Below are positions 55,664-64,000 of a stretch of 64,000 bases of DNA, piece after piece. The stretch is from positions 137,235 to 201,234 of the forward strand of contig JADJLN010000010.1 in NCBI GenBank assembly GCA_016710115.1. Direction: 5' to 3'. The translations under genes were made by a program, and so were the position numbers. Source of the DNA: Saprospiraceae bacterium (GTDB lineage: Bacteria > Bacteroidota > Bacteroidia > Chitinophagales > Saprospiraceae). Each line of letters begins with the position of its first letter. Position 1 is the first letter of the stretch. The notes beneath the pieces are model-generated. The model made no database searches. It was not told the origin of the DNA and saw only the letters and a program-made list of their open reading frames with translations.

Positions 55664-58450
55664 ATGACACCATCTACACTGACCAAAGACGTTGCCGATA
55701 CTGCCAGATTGAATGGCAATGGCGCGAATATGGCCTATATCGACGGTCGGCCGTTTGCCCTGATACCGGGGGAGACGGTCCTCCAGTTTCTGCGTCGCCA
55801 TCGCGGACAGGACTATATCCCGACGCTGTGTGATGCACCCAACCTGGAGCCATTCGGTTCCTGCCGGGTGTGCAGCGTCGATGTGGCCATGCAGGCCAAC
55901 GGGTCTGTCCGTACGGTCGCCTCCTGCCATACACCCATGGCTGCCGGCATGCATATCTCCCCCCACAGTGCGAATGTGCAGCGGGTGCGGAAGAATATCA
56001 TTGAGCTGGTCCTGACCGACCATCCCCTGGACTGCCTGACCTGTGAGGCCAATGGCAACTGCGAATTGCAGGACGTGGCCGCCATGGTCGGCGTGCGGGA
56101 TGTCCGTTATCCGGAAGGGGCCAACCATTTGGATCGGCAGAAGGACCTCAGCCATCCCTATATGGTATCGGATCTCAGCAAATGCATCAACTGCTACCGT
56201 TGCGTGCGCGCCTGCGATGAGGTGCAGGGCCAACTGGTACTGACCATGTCCGGCAGAGGATTTGACTCGGTGATCGCCAAGGGCATGAACCAGTCCTTCT
56301 TCGAGTCGGACTGCGTGAGTTGCGGTGCCTGCGCCCAAGCTTGTCCCACATCCGCGATCTCCGATGTGTACCAGTCCAAATCCATCCGGGCCACCGAAAA
56401 GACACGGACGGTTTGTACGTATTGCGGCGTGGGTTGTAACCTGGAGGTGTCCAGTACCAGCGGCGAGATCCTGAGCATTCAGGCGCCCTATGATGCAGAG
56501 GTCAACCAGGGCCATACCTGCCTGAAAGGTCGGTATGCCTTCCATTTTTATGATCACCCGGATCGTTTGCGCACACCGCTTATCAAGCGGAATGGTGTGC
56601 TCGAGCCCGCCACCTGGGATGAGGCGTATGATTTTATCGCCAATAAGTTGACTAATATTATCAAGGATCACGGACCGGATGCCATCGCGGGGATTTCCTC
56701 TGCCCGGGCAACCAATGAGGAGAACTACCTCATGCAGAAGTTTATCCGCAGCGTGATCGGCACCAATAATATCGACTGTTGTGCACGGGTCTGCCACTCC
56801 CCGACGGCACTAGGCATGCAACGGACCTTTGGGACCGGGGCAGCTACCAACTCGGTGGCCGACATCAAGCATACCGATTGCATTCTGGTGATCGGGGCCA
56901 ACCCAACTGATGCCCATCCGGTGACTGGAGCCAAGCTCAAGCAGTTTGCCATGAAGGGCAAGACCACCATCGTGATCGACCCCAGACGGACAGAATTGGC
57001 CCGGTATGCCACTCACCATCTGGCCCTGCGCCCGGGAACGAATGTGGCTCTGCTCAACATGTTCCTCTACTATATCATTGTCAATGATCTGGTGGATCAG
57101 AAGTTTGTGGATACGCGGACAGAAGGATATGCCGATTTCAAAGCAGGCATCCTGAGCATTGACCTGGATGAAACCGAAAAAGTAACCGGTGTTGATCGTA
57201 AAGAAGTGGAGGCAGCTGCGATCGCTTATGCTTCTGCCCCGAATGCCATGTCTTTCCATGGCCTGGGTGTGACCGAGCATACACAAGGGACATTTACCGT
57301 AATGCAGATCGCCGACCTGGCGATGATCACAGGGAATATCGGCCGTCCGGGTGTCGGTGTGAATCCACTCCGCGGCCAAAATAATGTGCAGGGAGCAGCC
57401 GATATGGGTTGTCAACCTCACCAGGGAGCTGGCTATTATGATCTGACCAAACCGGAGATCATTGAAAAATACAATGTTCACTACGGTGTATCCCAACCCA
57501 AAGGGAAAGGCCTGAAGATTCCTGAAATGTTTGATGCGGCCATTGCTGGACAGTTGAAATCGCTCTGGCTGATCGGTGAGGATGTGGTCCAGACCGATCC
57601 CAATACAGCCAAAGTGAGCAAGGCCCTGCAGAATCTCGAGTTGCTGGTGGTCCAGGAGCTGTTCATGACCGAAACGGCTAAACTGGCTGACGTCGTTCTT
57701 CCGGCATCTTCCTTCCTGGAGAAGGATGGCACCTTCACCAATGGCGAGCGCCGCGTACAGCGCGTGAACGCTGTGATCCCACCTTTGCCAGGTACCAAAC
57801 CCGACGGACAGATCATCGCCGACATCATGAACCGCATGGGCTTTCAACAGGATGACTATACAGCAGCCGGTGTGTTGGAAGAAGTGTCCCGCATTGTCCC
57901 CTTCTTTGCCGGCATCCGCTGGGAGGAACTGGGCGAAAACGGCAAGCAGTGGCCGGTGACCCCGGACGGTAAGGATACCAAGATCCTGCATGGCGAATCC
58001 TTCAAGCGAGGCCTGGGCAAGTTCGAATTCTTCGACTGGCGCGAGACCGACGAGCTGCTGGACAACCACAAGGACTACCCCTTCATCCTCACCACCAACC
58101 GGGAACTGGAGCATTACAACTGTGGCGCCATGACCCGCCGGACCGGCAACGTGGAGATCCTCACCGAAGATACCCTGATGATCCACCCAAATGATGCGGC
58201 GGCCTATCACCTCAACGATGGGGATATGATCTGCGTGGAATCACCCCGGGGCAAGGTGGATATCAAGGCCAAGGTGACTGATGAGGTGCGCCCCGGTGTG
58301 TTGAGTACCACCTTCCACTTCCCGGAGATTATGGTCAATAATCTGACCTCAGACGAACACGACTCAGAAGCCATGTGCCCCGAGTACAAAGTGGTCGCCG
58401 TGCGGATTCGGAAGAGCAAGGGGAAATATAAGGAGGGGGCGGTGGCTTAA
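55664..58450 (+). CDS. fdsA: NAD-dependent formate dehydrogenase alpha (molybdopterin) subunit
   Basis: The catalytic subunit that oxidises formate to CO2. The 928-residue protein carries an N-terminal [2Fe-2S] ferredoxin domain (Cys56, 67, 70, 88) and a His-ligated [4Fe-4S] site (HPLDCLTCEANGNCELQ: His120, Cys124, 127, 133). Two ferredoxin-type [4Fe-4S] clusters follow (CINCYRCVRACD, CVSCGACAQACP), then a further [4Fe-4S] cluster before the Mo domain (CTYCGVGC). The active-site residue is cysteine, followed by the essential histidine, in CARVCHSPTALGM (Cys377). So this is a Cys-type, not selenocysteine-type, Mo/W-bis-MGD enzyme. The sequence is unbroken over 2.8 kb. No fdsC/fdsD (sulphur transfer, chaperone) genes are seen in the window. 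Confidence 0.93.
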   Translation: MTPSTLTKDVADTARLNGNGANMAYIDGRPFALIPGETVLQFLRRHRGQDYIPTLCDAPNLEPFGSCRVCSVDVAMQANGSVRTVASCHTPMAAGMHISPHSANVQRVRKNIIELVLTDHPLDCLTCEANGNCELQDVAAMVGVRDVRYPEGANHLDRQKDLSHPYMVSDLSKCINCYRCVRACDEVQGQLVLTMSGRGFDSVIAKGMNQSFFESDCVSCGACAQACPTSAISDVYQSKSIRATEKTRTVCTYCGVGCNLEVSSTSGEILSIQAPYDAEVNQGHTCLKGRYAFHFYDHPDRLRTPLIKRNGVLEPATWDEAYDFIANKLTNIIKDHGPDAIAGISSARATNEENYLMQKFIRSVIGTNNIDCCARVCHSPTALGMQRTFGTGAATNSVADIKHTDCILVIGANPTDAHPVTGAKLKQFAMKGKTTIVIDPRRTELARYATHHLALRPGTNVALLNMFLYYIIVNDLVDQKFVDTRTEGYADFKAGILSIDLDETEKVTGVDRKEVEAAAIAYASAPNAMSFHGLGVTEHTQGTFTVMQIADLAMITGNIGRPGVGVNPLRGQNNVQGAADMGCQPHQGAGYYDLTKPEIIEKYNVHYGVSQPKGKGLKIPEMFDAAIAGQLKSLWLIGEDVVQTDPNTAKVSKALQNLELLVVQELFMTETAKLADVVLPASSFLEKDGTFTNGERRVQRVNAVIPPLPGTKPDGQIIADIMNRMGFQQDDYTAAGVLEEVSRIVPFFAGIRWEELGENGKQWPVTPDGKDTKILHGESFKRGLGKFEFFDWRETDELLDNHKDYPFILTTNRELEHYNCGAMTRRTGNVEILTEDTLMIHPNDAAAYHLNDGDMICVESPRGKVDIKAKVTDEVRPGVLSTTFHFPEIMVNNLTSDEHDSEAMCPEYKVVAVRIRKSKGKYKEGAVA

Positions 58451-58468
58451 TTTAATGCCCATCCAATT

Positions 58469-59173
58469 ATGAGAGGATTAATCATAATTTCGTTTCTCCT
58501 ACTTGTGGGATTTGGATGCCAGAAGGAGGAGTGTTCTTTTTCAAACGGATGTGGAAAGTATAATGTTGATCTAGGTAGATGGGAGTTATTGAATTCAAGC
58601 TTGGCAAAAATTCCATATTTCGGGAAGAGTGAGGCTATATTTGTAGACTCAATTGGGTCATCCGTATCCATGAATATTACTGAATTGACATTATTTGATT
58701 CAATAGACTGGTATACTGATAAATTCGATGATTGTGAAACTGGGGATACAATCCGATATTATTATCAATCTCAAAAAAAAAGGTTTTTACTTACAGTTAA
58801 AAGTTTGAATATTTACTACTTGTTAGATGCCAGTTCTGGACCAGTGATATTCTGTGAAGAACAACCCATTGGAAAAGGGGCAGATTTCTTGAGTATTTGG
58901 AGAAAAGAACAGGATAGCACATCATTTTTCTATGATTTCGTTTTTTCTGATGTTTTAAACCCACGAACATCTACTTGTCAATTTGAGTTACCTCATGATG
59001 AGGGTCCTATAGATTATTTTGGAAAAACATTTGAAACCTCACTTCATTATATGGACTATTACCCATATTTTATAGAGCGATTCAACTATGAATATGGCAT
59101 AATCGCTCTTAGAGATCATTCAGGTAAAATTTGGCGTTTTGATCATTTTATTGAATCAGTAGTGTCCGGTTAA
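58469..59173 (+). CDS. Putative lipoprotein, A/T-rich, 3' end in IS sequence
   Basis: A 234-residue product with a lipoprotein signal (LIIISFLLLVGFGC, Cys17) followed by cysteines (ECSFSNGCGKY) and many aromatic residues; no family is recognised. It begins 18 bases after fdsA but its base composition is much more A/T-rich. The last codons (SVVSG, stop) come from the sequence AGTGTCCGGTTAA at 59161, which looks like the end of the adjacent insertion element, so the original C-terminus was probably longer or different. A lipoprotein carried in by transfer with the IS is possible. Confidence 0.65.
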   Translation: MRGLIIISFLLLVGFGCQKEECSFSNGCGKYNVDLGRWELLNSSLAKIPYFGKSEAIFVDSIGSSVSMNITELTLFDSIDWYTDKFDDCETGDTIRYYYQSQKKRFLLTVKSLNIYYLLDASSGPVIFCEEQPIGKGADFLSIWRKEQDSTSFFYDFVFSDVLNPRTSTCQFELPHDEGPIDYFGKTFETSLHYMDYYPYFIERFNYEYGIIALRDHSGKIWRFDHFIESVVSG

Positions 59174-60545
59174 GCTAAGTAAATCGCGTTGTAAGATACA
59201 GTAAATCAGACATCTATATTGATTTTTAAATGTGACGGATTTGATCTAGAATAGCCCTCAAAAGTGAGGGTTTATGAACAATGGCACCTATGTTTTCTCT
59301 CAGATGATGCAACTGATACATCGGCAAAGCTTTGCACGGTTTGTAGGCAAGTTCGGAGGGAACTACCGTGTAAAACACTTTTCTTGCTGGCATCAGTTCC
59401 TTTGTATGAGCTTTGGACAGCTGTCTCAAAGGGAAAGTCTGAGGGATATTATCATATGCCTGAACGCACATCCCGAGAAGCTTTATCATTTGGGTTTGAC
59501 AAAAGGTGTAAAGCGCTCGACTCTAGCTGATGCGAATGAAGAACGGGATTATCGAATCTATGAAACATTGGCTCAGTCATTGATAGCCAAAGCCAGAAAA
59601 TTGTATCAGGGAGATCTGGAGGCGATTGACCTAGGCAATACGATCTATGCGCTGGATTCTACGACCATTGATCTCTGCCTGGAAGTATTCTGGTGGGCCA
59701 AATTCAGAAAGCACAAAGCGGCTGTCAAGCTCCACACCACTTGATATTCGATGAGATCCCTTGCTTTATCCATATTTCAGACGGTAAACTCCATGATGTC
59801 AATGTATTAGACATACTCGAGTTTGAGGTGGATGCATTTTATGTAATGGATAGAGGATATCTTGATTGGGAACGGCTCTATCGTATTCATCAAGCAGGGT
59901 CATATTTTGTCATTCGCGCAAAGAAGAATTTGTCTTTCGAACGTATATACTCTCACGAGGTAGATAAATCTAAAGGACTAAGGTGTGATCAGATAATCCG
60001 TTTCAAGGGGTATTATGCTACGCAGGGCTATCCGGAAAAACTCAGACGGGTCAAGTATTACGATGCAGAAAATGACATTACTTACGTGTATCTCACCAAT
60101 CATTTTGATGCCAAGGCATCTGAACTAGTCGCTATTTATTTAAATCGATGGAAAGTGGAGATTTTCTTCAAATGGATAAAGCAACACTTAAGAATAAAGC
60201 GGTTTTGGGGGGAGAGTCCCAACGCCGTAAAAACACAAATATGGATAGCTGTATGCACATTTGTTCTGGTAGCAATAATGAAACAAAATCTGAAGACATT
60301 ACACTCTATGAACGAAATGTTACAAATTTTAAGCGTATCAGTATTTGACAAAACACCTGTAAATCAGCTATTTAGCAATACTCGATTACAAAACAATGAG
60401 AGTGAAATTTGTAACCAATTGAATCTGTTCGATTTATAACGACCACTGTTATTGAATAGTGTTTCAAGTAAATTATCCCAAACGGCAATTTATAAAGCAT
60501 TTGAAATCGAATAGTCAGTTCTTGACTACGGTGGTATTTAGCGGA
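59161..60545 (+). mobile_element. IS4-like insertion sequence (boundaries approximate)
   Basis: The left edge is placed at AGTGTCCGGTTAAGCTAAG (59161), the kind of terminal sequence seen at IS4-group ends, just inside the C-terminus of the lipoprotein gene. A hairpin CCCTCA-aaag-TGAGGG (59255-59270) lies directly before the transposase ATG at 59274. The complementary right terminal repeat was not found between 60440 and 60560, so the right end is a guess and the copy may be truncated. The element is A/T-rich compared with fdsA upstream. Confidence 0.7.
59274..60439 (+). pseudogene. IS4-family transposase (one frameshift)
   Basis: A DDE transposase of ~388 residues in the Bacteroidota IS4 branch. 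The first frame has FCWHQ-like opening words (GGNYRVKHFSCWHQFLCMSF, GQLSQRESLRDIIICLNAH) and the first catalytic Asp in YALDSTTIDLCLEVFWWA, ending after KAAVKLHTT. One base is missing near 59738. The next frame continues with CFIHISDGKLHDVNVLD, the second Asp in FYVMDRGYLDWERLYRI and the glutamate in the YLNRWKVEIFFKWIKQHL motif (the YxxR-E-K signature), then a C-terminus ending QLNLFDL. Catalytic residues are intact, so a repaired copy could be active. The hairpin before the ATG may limit translation of read-through messages. Confidence 0.87.
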
Positions 60546-60589
60546 TATCCTATATCCTTGACCTATCTACTATTTCGCTCCTTCAGGGT

Positions 60590-61025
60590 TCTGGACCTTG
60601 ACCTTTCGAAATATCGAAATAACTCAATAACGAAATAACATTTCTCCTCGACTCCGTCACTTCTCCATCACTTTCATTATGGGGTTTTCATTTTTCATGA
60701 GGTCTGGGAGTTCTTCAACCCCTTCAGGGTTGATAGTCAATTATCCATCTACCCCGGGTTCTACCCGGGGCTATTATCTTGAACCCCTCCGGGGTTCAGG
60801 AATATGGGCCGTTTTAAAAAACGAAATAACTCAATAGCGAAATAACATTTCTCCTCGACTCCAAACTCATAAGCTCCTTCACTTCTCCACCATTTTTTTA
60901 TTGGGGAGTTTATTCTTCATAATGTCCGGGATTTCTTCAACCCCTTCAGGGTTGATTGCCCATCCGATGCATACCCCGGGTTTCACCCGGGGCTATATTC
61001 TTGAACCCCTTCAGGGTTCTGGACC
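60590..61025. repeat. Two copies of a ~240-bp composite repeat with CCCGGGT hairpins
   Basis: Copy 1 (about 60600-60800) and copy 2 (about 60825-61022) share in order: cgaaataactcaata words, catttctcctcgactcc, a ccccttcagggttgat hairpin, ACCCCGGGT-tct/tttc-ACCCGGGGCTAT hairpin, then cttgaaccccttcagggttc-type hairpins. The CCCGGGT hairpin is the one at 5554. The rest of 60440-61313 holds only such words, including a CCCAATAACGAAATAACCC tract at 61240-61270. Confidence 0.82.
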
Positions 61026-61313
61026 TGATCACTATTCTTTTTCTCACAAAGGCGCAAAAGGCGCGAGTTCATTTAAGGTCCGGACGCCCCGACCCGGAGT
61101 CCTCGGGGGGCCGGATCCAGACATAGCTTAAAAGAGCCATCGTCTGGACGCAATGAAACTTTGGACTTGCGATACGTTCTGATTTCCGCCTTCGCACTTC
61201 CCTGCCTCTCTGGCCGGCAGGCGATTTCCGCCTTCAAAAAAACCCAATAACCCAATAACGAAATAACCCAATCACTCCTTCCCTACCAACTCATAACCTC
61301 CTCCACTCCAAAC

Positions 61314-64000
61314 TCACTTCACTAGTGTCACTTCCCCCTTCACAAACCGGAGGCTTTCATCCGACATCAACAGGCTGCCGGTAAAGATGTAGACTCCCGG
61401 ATCAAGCGGCTGGTCTCGGCTCTTCCCATCCCAACCATACTCCGGATTACCGGGTGGGAGATCAGAATAAGTGGCCAGCTTGTTGCCCCAGCGGTCGTAG
61501 ATGGTCATGGATTCGATCAAGGCCAGATCCACTCCACCGTAGATGGTGAACCGGTCATTGATGCCGTCGTCATTCGGCGAAAAGGCAGTGGGAATGTAGA
61601 TGCCGGTACGGAGCAGGGTGAGGTGCAGGATGTGCACCGAGTCGCAACCCGAGGCGGTGGTGCTATTCGAAAAATAGGTACCCGATTGGGTATAGATGGA
61701 TTTATCAACCGGCCAGATATAGTTTGGAGCGGAGGTCGTGACACTGTCCACTCCCTTCCACGAGGAGTTGATGATCAGGTTGAGCTGCCGGATGGAGTCG
61801 CAGCCTTGCACCGTTTGTCCCTGATAGGTGATGGTTGTGCTCTGGGTATAGGTCTGTCCATTCACCTGCCAGGTGTACACATCACAGGCCTTAACCACAT
61901 CCACCTTGTCATAGGCCGGATGTACAGTGAGGTAAAGGATGGCGGTAGAGTCGCAACCGTTGACCGTCTGAAGATGGGCGGAATACATGCCGCTTACTGA
62001 CAGGGTGTGCCCGTCGAAGACGACCGGTGCGCCAGCGCAGATCTCGAGGTAGGTCTCATCGGTCATGGTCGGGTAGACCGTCAGGCTGAGGGTGACCAGG
62101 AGTCGCACCCGCCGGAAGAGGTGAGCATATCGGTATAGGTGCCGGAGGTCGAAAGTGGATTCCCACCAAAGTCAAACTGTTCTCCCGTACAGATGGCCAC
62201 ATCCAGGTCGGTGGTCAGGATAGTGGCGACAGACAGGTTGAGGAGGACCGTACTGTCACATCCCTGGCTGGTCTGCAGATTGGCGGTGTAACTGCCGGGG
62301 GTGGATAAGTTCTGTCCGTTGAATGGATAGGTCTGTCCGGTGCAGATCTGTGCCTGCACAGGTATGGTGACATCAGGATGGACGGTCAGCTGGAGGTTGA
62401 CGGTGCTGTCACATCCGGTCCAGCTGGTCAGGACTTCGGCATACTGGCCGGGGGTGGTCAGTACATCGCCCTGGAAGTCGTAGGTCTCCCCTTCACAGAT
62501 GGCCGCCTGGAGGTCAGAGGACGGGTTGGGCAGGATGGCAAGGGTCAGGGAAACGATGGAATCACAACCTCCGGAAGAAAGAAGGGTGGCGGCAAAGGTT
62601 CCAGGTGTGGACAGGTTCTGTCCATTGAAAGGGTAGACTTCCCCCGGACAAATAGCGGCATCGATGGATTCCTGAATGACGGCCACCACATTGAGGGTCA
62701 GCTGGACGGTGCTGTCACAGCCTGCACTGGTCTGAAGGTTGGCCGCATAGACACCGGGACTGGAGAGCGTCTGCCCATGGAACGGATAGGTTTGTCCGGC
62801 ACAGATCTGGGTCTGCAGACTGGTGGTTGGTGCGGAGTTGACCAGCAGGTTGAGGGTAAGGAGGCTGTCGCAACCGGCCTGGTTAACCAGCAGAAATGAG
62901 TAAGTGCCCGGCATGGTGAGGGTGTCGCTCTGGAAGAGATAGGTTTCCCCTGCACAGATAGAGGCGGAATCGCTTGACGAGGTGGCGGGGAGCACGTAAA
63001 GGGTGAGGAACACGCTACTGTCGCAACCTTCACCGGTTTGAAGGTCGGCTTGATAGATACCTGCTTGCATGAGGGTGTCGCCGTGAAATAGAAAGGACTC
63101 CCCCGCACAGATGGCGGCGGAATCGACCGACGAAGTGGCGGGGAGCACGTTGACGGAGAGGAACACGGTACTGTCACAGCCGTCACCCGATTGTAGATCT
63201 GCCACATAGATTCCAGGCTGAGATATGGTATCGCCATCGAAAAGGATGTAGGAGCCGGCACAAATATCCATATCCAGGTTGGTGATACTGGCTGGCAGAA
63301 CATCCAGCGAGAGGATCACCGTACTGTCGCATCCGAACATGTTCTGAAGTTGGGCGGAATAGATCCCTGGGTCGGAAAGAAACTGGCCATTGAAGTCGAG
63401 GATCTCCCCGTCGCAGATGGTCATGTCCAGTACTTCGGTCGCCGTGGGCAGGACGATGAGTTCCAGGGCGACCATGCTGTCGCAGCCGTACTGGTTCTGA
63501 AACTGAGCAGAATAAAAACCGGGCACATCGAGAAAGTCCTGATCAAATTCGTAAGATTCGCCTTCACAGATGGTGATGGTCAGGTCGGTATTGTCAAGCG
63601 GCCAGACATCCAGCAGAAGACTGACAACGCTGTCACATCCGTGGTATGTCTGGAGATAGGCCTCATAGAATCCGGGCTGGTCGAGTAATTGGCCATTGAA
63701 TTCATAGCTCTCTCCTTCACAGATCGCCGCCTGGAGATCTTCCTCTTCTTCCGGATAAATTGTGACGTTCACCGAAGTAACTACGGTACAGCCGGCGGCA
63801 TCGGTCACGGTCAGACCGTAGAGTCCGGTCTCTGTAAAGGTGTTACTTGGTGAGTTGGGGTTCTGGCCGCCATCCCATGCGTAGGTCAAACCACCCGACG
63901 CAGTCAGGGTGGTGCTGACACAGGCGATGGTATCGCCGTCGATTTCTACCTCGAACAGGGGCGGATTGACACCCCAGGTGATATTGGTATAGTTCTCCGG
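61314..64000 (-). CDS. Very large T9SS gliding-type protein with ~50-residue ICxGE/GCDS repeats (5' end outside window, one frameshift)
   Basis: At least 896 codons of a secreted protein whose N-terminus lies beyond the window. It begins here with a PKD-like segment (TYAWDGGQNPNSPSN). Twelve ~50-residue repeats follow, each with I-C-x-G-E-x-Y, a middle PG-x-Y and GCDS-x-V, then two more divergent units with only the GCDS part. The end is a type B (CHU_C) T9SS sorting domain: TAFSPNDDGINDRFTIYGG, MTIYDRWGNKLATYSDL, PLDPGVYIFTG. One base is missing near 62098, restoring CDSLVTLSLTV. Such proteins are exported and anchored at the surface of gliding Bacteroidota; repeats with paired cysteines suggest disulfide-stabilised small beta-domains. 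Confidence 0.88.

Noticed and set aside
56759..56810. Selenocysteine at the formate dehydrogenase active site
   Set aside because: The residue is encoded as cysteine in CARVCHSPT; there is no in-frame TGA.
56810..58210. A 466-codon open frame antisense to fdsA
   Set aside because: Shadow frame; FdsA is unbroken on the plus strand with all cofactor ligands.

Overview
The window is a stretch of chromosome from a Gram-negative member of the Bacteroidota, most likely the Saprospiria (Saprospiraceae/Haliscomenobacter/Lewinella type); the class-level placement is an inference. The phylum is supported by secretion genes with type IX secretion (T9SS) sorting domains of both the short C-terminal kind and the gliding-motility (CHU_C) kind. 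Further support comes from lipid A/KDO genes (lpxH, kdsD), a CzcA-TolC fusion of the kind common in Bacteroidota, a small protein resembling DUF6660, and upstream boxes resembling the Bacteroidota -7 promoter element (TAnnTTTG).

Layout. 0-3.6 kb: aroQ (cut by the window edge) coupled to recQ, and divergent kdsD. 3.8-6.5 kb: a secreted protein and about 1.1 kb of repeats. 6.5-15.7 kb: rhomboid protease, frr, lpxH, 3-hydroxyanthranilate dioxygenase divergent from an SDR, cell-envelope genes (lipoprotein, beta-barrel, LysM hydrolase, SH3 lipoprotein) and a TPR membrane protein. 15.7-17.1 kb: repeats. 17.1-21.8 kb: a tryptophan/kynurenine degradation block (RidA-like deaminase, tryptophan 2,3-dioxygenase, aminomuconate-semialdehyde dehydrogenase, ACMS decarboxylase), split by a small four-helix-bundle gene between repeat tracts of opposite orientation. 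21.8-25.2 kb: two tandem, heavily frameshifted T9SS cargo paralogs. 25.5-38.5 kb: housekeeping and miscellaneous genes (M28 peptidase, uvrB, an AAA/DUF4143 ATPase, SDR, permease with a signal-peptide methyltransferase, acetyltransferases), with large intergenic repeats. 38.7-44.8 kb: heavy-metal RND efflux cluster. 45.0-52.6 kb: minus-strand envelope/signalling genes, in which a TonB-dependent receptor is translationally coupled to a TPR adenylate/guanylate cyclase. 52.8-58.5 kb: NAD-dependent formate dehydrogenase fdsB/fdsA, split by a GxxExxY gene flanked by 40-bp direct repeats. 58.5-61.3 kb: an AT-rich lipoprotein, an IS4-like element and repeats. 61.3-64 kb: the end of a very large T9SS protein made of about 50-residue ICxGE...GCDS repeats.

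Two things run through the whole window. First, intergenic space is filled with repeats made from a small vocabulary: heptamer and octamer tandem tracts, hairpins with a CCCGGGT or CCTGAAGGGG core, and A/T-rich word repeats. These run up to start and stop codons without entering the genes. Second, more than a dozen genes carry one-base disruptions, mostly one missing base, with conserved sequence continuing in the next frame. This looks more like residual sequencing/assembly error than mass pseudogenisation, so several entries are given as one gene across a frameshift.

The most unusual observation is that two different small-ORF-plus-repeat cassettes (four-helix bundle and GxxExxY) each sit between genes of one catabolic pathway. 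No rRNA, tRNA or CRISPR array was recognised.
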